A DNA stretch of 10,004 bases, taken from positions 1-10,004 of the forward strand of contig DAHUYW010000064.1 of NCBI GenBank assembly GCA_027306915.1, read 5' to 3'. The notes below the pieces were generated by a model. The model made no database searches. It saw only the letters and a list, made by a program, of their open reading frames with translations, and was not told the origin of the DNA. Made by a program: the position numbers and the translations under genes. This DNA comes from Spirochaetales bacterium. GTDB taxonomy: Bacteria; Spirochaetota; Spirochaetia; DAHUYW01. Of the stretch, positions 1-6,351 are shown in pieces; the first letter of the stretch is position 1; each line of letters begins with the position of its first letter.

Positions 1-500
1 CAACGGGGTTCGGCTGCACGCTGACAACGGTAACCCGATGAAAGGGGCTACGATGCTCATGACGCTGCACAATCTTGGCGTCATCCCCTCGTTCTCCCGA
101 CCACGGGTCTCCGACGACAATCCCTACAGCGAATCGTTGTTCAAAACGCTGAAGTACACCGCCGGCTATCCGAAGCACTTCCGGGATCTAGCGCACGCGC
201 GAGAGTGGATGGCAGCGTTCGTCGACTGGTACAACACCGAGCATCTGCACTCCGGCATCGGATACGTCACGCCGCAACAACGTCACGAAGGATCCGCCGC
301 GGCGATCCTCGATGCTCGCAACCGAACCCTCGAAGAAGCCCACCGCCTGCATCCGGAACGATGGAGCGGGGCTCCGAAAAAACGGGCAGCTCCCGAGGTC
401 GTATACCTTAATCCATCCCTCGAGAGGAAGCGATCGGCGGGTGGAAACGCCGCGTGAATCTCAAAGAACTATGCGACAACTATGTTGACACATTCCGCAC
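1..500 (+). mobile_element. IS3-family insertion sequence, right part; right boundary approximate
   Basis: The transposase C-terminus is followed by about 40 bp of non-coding sequence containing ACAACTATGTTGACACATTC (476-495), which has the look of an IS3-type terminal inverted repeat carrying an outward TTGACA at 485-490. The matching left end is outside the window, so the exact boundary and any target duplication cannot be checked. The end is probably between 490 and 500. The element inserted, or was retained, directly upstream of the hipBA regulatory region. Confidence 0.6.
2..457 (+). CDS. IS3-family transposase (OrfB), C-terminal part, runs in from the left edge
   Basis: The reading frame is open from base 2 and ends at TGA 455-457, giving 151 visible residues of the catalytic (rve/integrase core) domain of an IS3-family transposase. 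The second catalytic Asp is in HADNG (D8 of the visible part) and the catalytic Glu is in NPYSES (E44). Exactly 35 residues lie between them, with a basic K51 at Glu+7, which is the DD(35)E K pattern of the family. SFSRPRVSDDNPYSE and the later WYNTEHLHSGIGYVTPQQRH segment are typical of IS3 OrfB proteins. The ATG at 38 is internal, not the true start, because conserved family sequence continues upstream of it. The first Asp, the HTH part and OrfA lie outside the window, so intactness of the element cannot be judged. Confidence 0.93.
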   Translation, partial: NGVRLHADNGNPMKGATMLMTLHNLGVIPSFSRPRVSDDNPYSESLFKTLKYTAGYPKHFRDLAHAREWMAAFVDWYNTEHLHSGIGYVTPQQRHEGSAAAILDARNRTLEEAHRLHPERWSGAPKKRAAPEVVYLNPSLERKRSAGGNAA

Positions 501-568
501 CGGGATATTGTCGGCAGCCTTGTGCCAAGGCATCGTGCCTCCGTGAACCGCGGGACGCTCCGATCGCC

Positions 569-638
569 GTACCCTGCAGGGGATATGTGTGAGACATACC
601 TCATGGGGTATATTGCAGAGATTGACCCTATAGGGTAT
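569..638 (+). promoter_or_regulatory. Three phased inverted repeats, candidate HipB operators
   Basis: Three 16-bp dyads share the form ATACC-N6-GGTAT. O1 is at 569-584 (GTACC, CTGCAG, GGGAT), O2 at 596-611 (ATACC, TCATGG, GGTAT; perfect arms) and O3 at 623-638 (TGACC, CTATAG, GGTAT). Their centres (576.5, 603.5, 630.5) are exactly 27 bp apart. O3 overlaps the spacer and -10 box of the hipBA promoter. E. coli HipB binds several TATCC-N8-GGATA sites in its own promoter, so a related autorepression array is the natural reading. That HipB is the binder here is inferred, not shown. Confidence 0.75.
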
Positions 639-641
639 ACT
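613..641 (+). promoter_or_regulatory. hipBA promoter
   Basis: The -35 box is TTGCAG (613-618), followed by a 17-bp spacer and the -10 box TATACT (636-641). The predicted start is near 648, about 24 nt before the hipB ATG. Operator O3 covers the spacer and -10, so repressor binding there would block RNA polymerase. Confidence 0.65.
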
Positions 642-671
642 GCGCACATCCTTGAGTCTCGGGAGAAGCCG

Positions 672-923
672 ATGGAATATCATATCCACACGTTGCCACA
701 GCTCGCTGCGGCGGTGAAAAGCAGACGCAAGACGCGGGGTGTGACCCAGCAACAGGTCGCTTCGCGCGTCGGGCTCTTCGCGAAGACCGTTTCCGCCCTC
801 GAGAATAGCCCCGGCACATCCTCGATCGAGAGCCTCTTCAAGCTGCTCTCCGCTCTCGATCTGGAGCTCATCGTCGCCACCAAGGATGCGGTCTCGCCTG
901 ACGAGCCCCGGGAAGAGTGGTAG
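672..923 (+). CDS. hipB: HipB-type antitoxin, XRE-family DNA-binding protein
   Basis: This 83-aa protein matches the usual HipB size. A helix-turn-helix of XRE/Cro type spans residues 26-45 (QQQVASRVGLFAKTVSALEN), followed by the typical SIESLFKLLSALDLELIVA helical and dimer segment at 51-69. The start is ATG 672, because GGGAG at 661-665 sits 6 nt upstream and the promoter start site is near 648. An upstream extension to 522 would run through the operators. HipB normally neutralises HipA and, as a dimer, represses the operon through palindromic operators, and three such palindromes lie just upstream. The stop TAG (921-923) is followed two bases later by the hipA ATG, so the genes are translationally coupled. 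Confidence 0.9.
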   Translation: MEYHIHTLPQLAAAVKSRRKTRGVTQQQVASRVGLFAKTVSALENSPGTSSIESLFKLLSALDLELIVATKDAVSPDEPREEW

Positions 924-925
924 CG

Positions 926-2278
926 ATGGCTCGTCCTTCCGCTAGGCGGGCGCTCGCTGTGTGGATGAACGGCGAGCGGGTCGGACTGTGGAGCCTGACG
1001 AGTCAGGGACGAGACGAGTTCCGCTATAATGCGGACTGGCTGGAATCCTCCGAGGCGCGCCCCCTGTCGCTCTCTCTTCCTCTTGCCCCCACCGAGTATG
1101 TCTATTCGGGTGCCCTCGTCGAAGCCTTCTTCGACAATCTGCTTCCGGACAGCACCGAGATCCGCGCGCGCATCAGAGAGCGCTTTTCCGCCCGATCGCT
1201 TTCCCCCTTCGATCTTCTTGCCGAGATCGGTCGCGATTGCGTTGGCGCCGTTCAGCTCCTTCCCGATGACGAGGAGCCGTCTGATGTCCATCGAATCGAG
1301 GGGAAAGCCCTGACTGTGGCCGGAGTTGAAGCCGTTCTTCAAGGGGTAACGACCTCAGTCAGGGGCAGGAGAGAGCGGGAGGAGTCCTTTCGCATCTCGA
1401 TTGCCGGGGCTCAGGAGAAGACGGCGCTTCTTAAGCGGAGGGGCCGGTGGTATGAACCGATCGGAGCGACGCCGACGACCCACATCCTGAAGCTCCCCCT
1501 CGGAAGAATCGGCGCGATGGGAATCGACATGAGCGAGTCGCTCGAGAACGAGTGGCTCTGCTCCCGCATCGCCTCCGCCCTTGGTTTCGAGGTCGCTCCC
1601 TGTGAGATCGTTCGCTTCGGAGAGACGAAGGCGCTTGCGGTCGAGCGTTTCGACCGACGACTGTCCTCGGACCGGACGTGGATCGCGCGCCTGCCCCAGG
1701 AGGACTTATGCCAGGCGACAGGAACTCCCCCCGCCCTGAAATACGAATCCGACGGCGGTCCGGGGATAGCCCAGATCATGGAGATTCTCCTCGGCGCGCA
1801 GGATCCCATTGCCGACCGGCGAACCTTTTTTCGGGCGCAACTGTTTTACTGGCTTCTTGCCGCTCCGGACGGGCACGCGAAGAACTTCAGTATCTTCATT
1901 GAACGGACAGGGCGGTACCGCCTCACCCCCCTCTATGACGTCATGTCCGCCTATCCGGTCATAGGCCGAGGGGCGAGCCACATCGCGCCGGAGAAGCTAA
2001 AGATGGCCATGGCGCTCACAGGAAAGAATCGGCACTACGAGTGGGGGAAGATGTTGCTGCGCCACTGGAGAGGCACCGCCGCCGCCTGCGATATGAGAGG
2101 AGAGGTCGAGGCGATCATTGGCGAGCTCCTCGAGTCGGTTCCGCAGGCGATAGAGGCAGCGACGTCGGACCTGCCGAACGATTTTCCCGACTCCGTTGCT
2201 GGTCCTATTGCGAAGGGATTCCGCGCTGCCGCCGAACGGCTTCACGACGAGCTCGTCTCCGAAGCGAAAGGGAGCTGA
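926..2278 (+). CDS. hipA: HipA-type serine/threonine kinase toxin
   Basis: This 450-aa protein is close in length to E. coli HipA (440 aa), whose known target is glutamyl-tRNA synthetase GltX. Visible landmarks in family order are the N-terminal HipA domain (AVWMNGERVGLW; PFDLLAEIGRDCVGAVQLLP about 94-112) and the P-loop and autophosphorylation segment FRISIAGAQEKTALL (155-169, with S158 equivalent to E. coli S150). These are followed by ATP-binding HILKLP (K189), ERFDR (240-244), QEDLCQ (258-263), the catalytic loop DGHAKN (D315) and the metal-binding YDVMSAYP (D338). All kinase residues are present, so the toxin looks active. ATG 926 is preferred over GTG 917 because GGAAGAG (911-917) is well spaced for it. 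Phosphorylation of a tRNA synthetase by this homologue is inferred. Confidence 0.93.
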   Translation: MARPSARRALAVWMNGERVGLWSLTSQGRDEFRYNADWLESSEARPLSLSLPLAPTEYVYSGALVEAFFDNLLPDSTEIRARIRERFSARSLSPFDLLAEIGRDCVGAVQLLPDDEEPSDVHRIEGKALTVAGVEAVLQGVTTSVRGRREREESFRISIAGAQEKTALLKRRGRWYEPIGATPTTHILKLPLGRIGAMGIDMSESLENEWLCSRIASALGFEVAPCEIVRFGETKALAVERFDRRLSSDRTWIARLPQEDLCQATGTPPALKYESDGGPGIAQIMEILLGAQDPIADRRTFFRAQLFYWLLAAPDGHAKNFSIFIERTGRYRLTPLYDVMSAYPVIGRGASHIAPEKLKMAMALTGKNRHYEWGKMLLRHWRGTAAACDMRGEVEAIIGELLESVPQAIEAATSDLPNDFPDSVAGPIAKGFRAAAERLHDELVSEAKGS

Positions 2279-2302
2279 GCACCGCGAGCCGGTGTGATCA
2301 GC
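2274..2302 (+). terminator. Hairpin at the end of hipA, possible weak terminator
   Basis: GCTGA (2274-2278, overlapping the stop codon) pairs with TCAGC (2298-2302), and inside it CACCG (2280-2284) pairs with CGGTG (2290-2294) around a CGAGC loop. No T-run follows, so intrinsic termination is uncertain. The hairpin could instead protect the 3' end. Confidence 0.35.
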
Positions 2303-2685
2303 CGGAGCCGGACTGCCCCCATTGCGACGTTCCCCAGGTGAATATACTTGCATCCGGCCTTTGGCTGACTATACTAGAAGATCGAAGCGTTGTCCGGCTG
2401 TGCAAAGGGGGCAGGTTCTACGGTTCAAACGCCAATCGGCGCGCCCAAGCCGGCGGTCGAGGGCGTCCTCGTTCGAGAGCCGATTTGCCTCGTCCGGAAC
2501 ATAGGCGCGGCCTCCTGTTTCGGCGGAGCCGCTCCACGGCATGCGGGCCCTCGCGGAACCCAAGATATCGCGTTCCTTGGTGTCCGCCACATCGCTGAGC
2601 TTTCGTCGCTGTGGAGAAGCGGCTTTAGGCGACAATGGCGACGCCTTGCCCGACCCTCCATCGTGTTGTGTCCTTTGGTCTCATT
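2303..2685. other. Intergenic region without a recognisable gene
   Basis: About 380 bp lie between the convergent ends of hipA and the efflux gene. The open frames on both strands encode arginine-, proline- and glycine-rich sequence resembling no family and lack good ribosome binding sites. A promoter-like pair on the + strand (TTGCAT 2348-2353, 16-bp spacer, TATACT 2370-2375) has no convincing gene behind it. No T-rich terminator was seen for either flanking gene. The stretch may be a decayed gene or an old insertion junction. Confidence 0.5.
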
Positions 2686-4278
2686 TTAATCGGAGGTCTT
2701 GGAGGCCGATCCTCTTTTGCGGCCCGTGATGCCGCGGTTGCCCAGCCAAAAGGCAGTGACAATCCCGAGTAGCGCCGCAAACATCGCTACAAAGAATGCG
2801 AGTGATAATGATCGCGCGAGGGCCGTCCTTAGCGGAGGGAGCAGAATCGACCGGAGCTGATCCGGCACACGCCCTTCGGCTTCTGGGTCGATCAGACGGC
2901 TGAAAAGCTGCTGAGGATCGTTCTTTGCAAGCTCGATCATCGAGGCCAGTCGAGCGGCGTTCGCCGGAGAATGCGTTTCTGTCATGAGTGTCCCCGCCAT
3001 TGGAACAAGCGTCCTCTCAAGGAGTCGCTCGGACTGGACATTGAGGATTACGCCCGCCGCCGCGATTCCAAGAATCGCTCCGACGCTGAACGACAACTGC
3101 ACGGCGGATGTCGCTACTCCCCGTTCCTTGTAGGGAAACACTTCCTGGACGACCGTGTTCGTGGTCGGGAAGATGATCCGAATACCGAACCCAAGGAGCA
3201 CCGTGTACGCGATCACCAGTCCGGCGGAAACCGGGGACACCATGACACCCGGAAGCAAGAAGCCCAGCGCGACCAGGAGGAAGCCCAATGCGAATATCGT
3301 CCTGTAGGAGATTTTCGAGCTCAATTGTCCACCAGCGACGCTCGCGACGATAATGGCGAGCATCATCGGCACAACCGCGGTTCCGGCCCTCGACGCGGCA
3401 AGGCCTACGACGCCCTGGAGGTAGAGAGGGATGAATACGATCGCGCCGAACAGCCCGACTCCGACGAGAATGGCCTCGATGCTCGAGACGGCAAGCTCTC
3501 TCCTTCGAAAGAGATGAAGGTCGAGAATCGGATCTTGAGCCTTTCGCTCGATCAAGACAAACCAGGCAAGCGCGACGACCGTGACGATGAACATCATTGC
3601 AATCTCCGGCGAGTGCGACCGGAGTCCGCCTCCCATCGCGTTGAGCCCAAGCAGGAAAGCGGCGGTTCCGACGGTAAAGGTAGCGGTGCCGGCCCAATCG
3701 AGCTTCACGGTCTCCGCCCGCCTCGGCTCACCCTGAAAGCCGAAGAACAGGCAGGCTGCGGCGATGAGCGCAAACGGCATGTTGACGTAAAACGCCCATC
3801 GCCACGATAGTGTGTCCACGATCCAGCCGCCAAGCGGCGGCCCGAGGAGGGAGGCGACTGCGTTCACCGCGACCAGAATCCCCTGCCATCGTCCGAGTCG
3901 AGGCGGTCGGAAAACGTCGCCCACGATGGTCTGCGCGGTAGGAAAGGTCATCCCCGCGCCAAGGCCCTGAACCGCGCGGAACGAGATGAGTTGCACCATA
4001 GTTGCCGCGCTGCCGCAAAGCCCGGACGCGGCCATGAAAACGACTACCCCAATCGTGAATACGGTGCGGCGGCCGAACAGATCGGCGAACTTTCCCGCGA
4101 CCGGCATCACCACCGTCGAGGTCAACAGGTACACGGTGATCAACCAGGTGTAGAGGCCAATTCCATTCAGATCGGCGGTAATCCGCGGCATTGCCGTCGC
4201 AACTACCGTCCGATCAAGCGATGAGAAAAACATGGCGAGCAGAAGCCCGCCCACGGTCGAGGCTCTCCTGAAGTTCAT
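2686..4278 (-). CDS. MFS efflux transporter, DHA2 (EmrB/QacA-like, 14-TM) family
   Basis: This 530-aa inner-membrane proton-antiporter-type protein has the length and hydrophobic pattern of 14-TM drug exporters. TM1 contains SSLDRTVVATAMPRI (19-33), the DHA2 form of motif D1. Motif A is GKFADLFGRRTVF (62-74) between TM2 and TM3. The antiporter motif C region is near LLGPPLGGWIVD (144-155), followed by WRWAFYVNMPFA (159-170). A large extracytoplasmic loop (about 415-485) precedes the last TM (about 491-512). The start ATG 4278 puts a short cytoplasmic tail before TM1. The frame stays open further upstream, but that part is antisense to the glycosyltransferase and is not homologous. The gene follows the glycosyltransferase stop by 5 bp with no clear Shine-Dalgarno sequence, so it is probably translated by coupling. 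The substrate is unknown; the neighbours suggest a glycosylated or glycosylatable compound. Confidence 0.92.
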   Translation of the reverse strand: MNFRRASTVGGLLLAMFFSSLDRTVVATAMPRITADLNGIGLYTWLITVYLLTSTVVMPVAGKFADLFGRRTVFTIGVVVFMAASGLCGSAATMVQLISFRAVQGLGAGMTFPTAQTIVGDVFRPPRLGRWQGILVAVNAVASLLGPPLGGWIVDTLSWRWAFYVNMPFALIAAACLFFGFQGEPRRAETVKLDWAGTATFTVGTAAFLLGLNAMGGGLRSHSPEIAMMFIVTVVALAWFVLIERKAQDPILDLHLFRRRELAVSSIEAILVGVGLFGAIVFIPLYLQGVVGLAASRAGTAVVPMMLAIIVASVAGGQLSSKISYRTIFALGFLLVALGFLLPGVMVSPVSAGLVIAYTVLLGFGIRIIFPTTNTVVQEVFPYKERGVATSAVQLSFSVGAILGIAAAGVILNVQSERLLERTLVPMAGTLMTETHSPANAARLASMIELAKNDPQQLFSRLIDPEAEGRVPDQLRSILLPPLRTALARSLSLAFFVAMFAALLGIVTAFWLGNRGITGRKRGSASKTSD

Positions 4279-4283
4279 CGGAG

Positions 4284-5567
4284 TCAGGTCGCGCGGTACT
4301 CTCGACCTACATGGTTCAGAATGATCTCCGCGGCCGTCCCTATTCCGTCTTCCGCTCGGATCTGCTCGCCGATCATCCGCGCACGTTCGCGCAGCGCCTC
4401 GTTCGAAGTGGCCTCCCGTATGGCGTCGGCCAACCGCTCGGCGGTCAGCTCCTTGTAGGGGATTGGCCGAGGCCCGGCGCCGAGCTCGGCGATCCGCGCC
4501 GCCCAGTTCGGCTGGTCGGCCACGAAGGGAGTGAGGACCGAAGGAACACCGGCGCGGAGGCCGGCTCCAGTGGTGCCGGCTCCCCCGTGGTGGACCACCG
4601 CGGCCACGCGCGGGAAGAGCCAGCTGTGCGGAACGCTCTCGACGGCATAGGCATAGTCGGGAAGCGCTCCCCCTTCGCCGAGACCCGCCCAACCTGCGAG
4701 CAGGATGCCTCGCTTCTTCGAAAGTGCGAGCGCCTTCAGGACCATCTTCAAGGTTCCTTCCGGATCTCCGCTCGTCATGCTCCCAAAGCCGATGTAGACG
4801 GGCGGCGGGCCATCGTTCAGGAAGGTCAGGAGCTCGGGCGGCGGCGTCCACTCCGCGGGAGGCTCTGCGAACCAGTAGCCGGTCACGTGGATGCGCTGCG
4901 GCCAGTCCGGCGGAGGGGGAAGTACGGTAGGGCTGTAGGCGTACAGAAGCGGAATCTTCGCTATCCCGTGCCGCCTGGTAGGACCGAAGAACGGCAACGG
5001 CGGAAGCTTCAGCAACTCGCGGCGCACTCTGGTGTCATAGCTTCTCGCTACCTGCCACACGAATTGTTCGGTGATCCTCCAAAGGAGCGAGTTCACGATG
5101 GCTCCCCGGTCTTGCCCCCTGCCCAGCAGAAAGCTCGGGAAGGCGCGAGTCCTCGTGAGCGGCATGAGCATGGCGGCCGCGCAGGGGACGCCGAGCCTCT
5201 CCGCGTAGGCGTAAAAGGGGATCCAGCTACTCTTGTAGACGATTGCATCCGCACCCTCGACCGCCCTCATCGTGTCGGTATCGAGACCTTCGAAAAAGAC
5301 TCGCCTCTGCTCTTGGTCAAAGCCCTGTTTGATGATCTTTCCGAGGCTTCCGGAGCCGACCGCTTTGGCCACGGCTTGATCCCTCATCACGGCCTTGTAG
5401 GGATTCCCGAGGGGGGCAAACTCGATGCCGTACGATGCTGCAAGCGCAGTAAAATCCGGCCGGGCGGCAAGTTTGACCTCATGGCCCATCGATTTCAGGC
5501 GCGCGGCGAGCGCAACGAAGGGCTGGGTGTCACCCATCGCGCCGATCGTCAGGATCGTTATTTTCAC
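4284..5567 (-). CDS. UDP-glycosyltransferase, GT1 / sterol-glucosyltransferase-like family
   Basis: This 427-aa GT-B fold enzyme is full length for the family. The N-terminal acceptor domain opens with ITILTIGAMGDTQPFVALAA (3-22), the glycine-rich first loop of GT1/GT28 enzymes, followed by GHEVKLAARPDF. The C-terminal donor domain begins at VYIGFGSM (257-264). It holds the nucleotide-sugar signature VVHHGGAGTTGAGLRAGVP (324-342) and FVADQPNWAARIAELGAG (348-365). The family transfers sugars from UDP- or TDP-sugars to macrolides, sterols, lipids or flavonoids, and the acceptor cannot be read from the sequence. The start is GTG 5567, with GGAGG (complement of 5575-5579) 7 nt upstream, overlapping the tetR stop by 4 bp (GTGA). 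No signal peptide is seen, so it is cytosolic or peripheral at the membrane. Co-transcription with an exporter suggests drug inactivation plus efflux, or glycolipid formation plus export. Confidence 0.9.
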   Translation of the reverse strand: MKITILTIGAMGDTQPFVALAARLKSMGHEVKLAARPDFTALAASYGIEFAPLGNPYKAVMRDQAVAKAVGSGSLGKIIKQGFDQEQRRVFFEGLDTDTMRAVEGADAIVYKSSWIPFYAYAERLGVPCAAAMLMPLTRTRAFPSFLLGRGQDRGAIVNSLLWRITEQFVWQVARSYDTRVRRELLKLPPLPFFGPTRRHGIAKIPLLYAYSPTVLPPPPDWPQRIHVTGYWFAEPPAEWTPPPELLTFLNDGPPPVYIGFGSMTSGDPEGTLKMVLKALALSKKRGILLAGWAGLGEGGALPDYAYAVESVPHSWLFPRVAAVVHHGGAGTTGAGLRAGVPSVLTPFVADQPNWAARIAELGAGPRPIPYKELTAERLADAIREATSNEALRERARMIGEQIRAEDGIGTAAEIILNHVGREYRAT

Positions 5568-6205
5568 TTCGATGCCTCCAAGCGAAGCTCTTCCAACACC
5601 CTGCGAAGGTAGGTGCGCATCTCCTTTTCCGAGTGGGCGCCAGGGTACAGAAAGAGACGGTACATGATCGCGCCGGCGATGAGGTCGAGAACAATGTCGA
5701 CGTTTACCTCGTTTCGAATCTGACCTTCGGCCCGGGCGAGCTCGATCGCGTCAGCGGCGATCTTTCGACGCGGCAGCAGGTAGTTCTTCAGATACGTTGC
5801 CATAAGTGCAGGCTGATCCGGTATCGAGCCGATCAATCGTGCCACCATTTGGCGGTATCTCGGAGCGCTTACGGTCTCGGCCAAAGCCTCGACGACGCCC
5901 GTCACGGTGCCTTGCGGCGAAAGCGGTTTTCGCAGCACCTCCTCGTCGGCAGCGCCTCTGCTCCGAGCCATCGCCTCCGCGAGGATCGACTCCTTCGAAG
6001 ACCATCTGCGGTATACCGTCGTGCGCGCAACGCCGGCCCGCCCGGCAACCTGCTCGATTCCGACGCCATCCATGCCTCGTTCGACAAACAGATCAAGGGC
6101 CGCCTGGAGAATTGCGCTATCGGCTTCGCTGCTGCGGGGGCGACCCCGACTTACCTTTCGCGCTTTTGTCGGCTTGCCGGCATTTCCTTCATCGATCGTC
6201 TTCAT
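5564..6205 (-). CDS. TetR-family transcriptional repressor
   Basis: This 213-aa protein has the usual TetR size. A basic N-terminal arm (KARKVSRGRPRS) precedes helix 1 (AILQAALDLFVERG, 31-44). The helix-turn-helix VGIEQVAGRAGVARTTVYRR (48-67) and WSSKESILAEAM follow, which is the canonical TetR_N pattern. The C-terminal ligand and dimer domain (about 95-210) is of the common TetR type with no diagnostic ligand motif. It is the first gene of an operon with the glycosyltransferase and MFS pump, so it probably represses them and is released by their substrate. ATG 6205 lies 8 nt after the -10 box and no Shine-Dalgarno precedes it, pointing to a leaderless message. A palindrome fitting a TetR operator overlaps this promoter. 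Confidence 0.93.
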   Translation of the reverse strand: MKTIDEGNAGKPTKARKVSRGRPRSSEADSAILQAALDLFVERGMDGVGIEQVAGRAGVARTTVYRRWSSKESILAEAMARSRGAADEEVLRKPLSPQGTVTGVVEALAETVSAPRYRQMVARLIGSIPDQPALMATYLKNYLLPRRKIAADAIELARAEGQIRNEVNVDIVLDLIAGAIMYRLFLYPGAHSEKEMRTYLRRVLEELRLEASK

Positions 6206-6213
6206 CGAAATTT

Positions 6214-6242
6214 AGAATACACAAGTGTAGCGTTAATCTCAA
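6214..6242 (-). promoter_or_regulatory. Promoter of the tetR-glycosyltransferase-efflux operon
   Basis: Read on the - strand, the -35 box is TTGAGA (6237-6242), then a 17-bp spacer, and the -10 box is TATTCT (6214-6219). The predicted transcription start falls at or one or two bases from the tetR ATG (6205), with only AAATTTCG between -10 and ATG. This makes the mRNA leaderless or nearly so. Confidence 0.7.
6218..6229. promoter_or_regulatory. Palindromic operator, candidate TetR binding site
   Basis: TACAC-AA-GTGTA is a 12-bp palindrome with perfect 5-bp arms. It lies between the -35 and -10 boxes of the tetR promoter and overlaps the -10. Position and symmetry fit autorepression by the adjacent TetR protein. 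Binding is inferred. Confidence 0.65.
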
Positions 6243-6309
6243 TGGGGGTAAGCCGTATCTCTGCTTCAGCACCTTTTCGATCGGCGGCAATGGAGGGTGT
6301 TCCATTCTC

Positions 6310-6346
6310 TCGGTACTTGACAATAACTACCGAGGTTATGGAACAT
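6310..6346 (+). promoter_or_regulatory. abiE promoter with inverted repeat around the -35 box
   Basis: A consensus TTGACA (6317-6322) lies inside the inverted repeat TCGGTA (6310-6315) / TACCGA (6328-6333), with 12 bp between the perfect 6-bp arms. The best -10 is weak: GAACAT (6341-6346) after an 18-bp spacer, predicting a start near 6353. AbiEi antitoxins are known to autorepress by binding inverted repeats in their promoter, which this dyad would suit. Confidence 0.5.
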
Positions 6347-6351
6347 CTGCC

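Noticed and set aside
606..614. GGGTATATT shared between the hipBA operators and the integrase direct repeats
   Set aside because: Nine bases shared in 10 kb is expected by chance, and the surrounding bases differ.
522..671. N-terminal extension of hipB starting at ATG 522
   Set aside because: It runs through the operators and promoter, adds non-conserved sequence, and ATG 672 has a good ribosome binding site and matches the HipB length.
680..1342. 220-aa open frame on the - strand
   Set aside because: It is antisense to hipB and hipA, with arginine- and serine-rich low-similarity sequence. The + strand genes are certain.
2414..2440. tRNA fragment suggested by GGTTCTACGGTTCAAACG
   Set aside because: There is a T-loop-like string only. 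No acceptor stem, D-arm or anticodon arm could be built around it.
2971..3810. 279-aa open frame on the + strand
   Set aside because: It is antisense to the MFS transporter. Its highly charged, Arg/Asp/His-rich composition is typical of the reverse of a membrane protein.
4279..4851. 191-residue N-terminal extension of the MFS gene
   Set aside because: It lies inside the glycosyltransferase gene in another frame, is rich in Arg, Ala and Gly, and precedes a normal DHA2 start.
4311..5612. 433-aa open frame on the + strand
   Set aside because: It is antisense to the glycosyltransferase, whose motifs are unambiguous.
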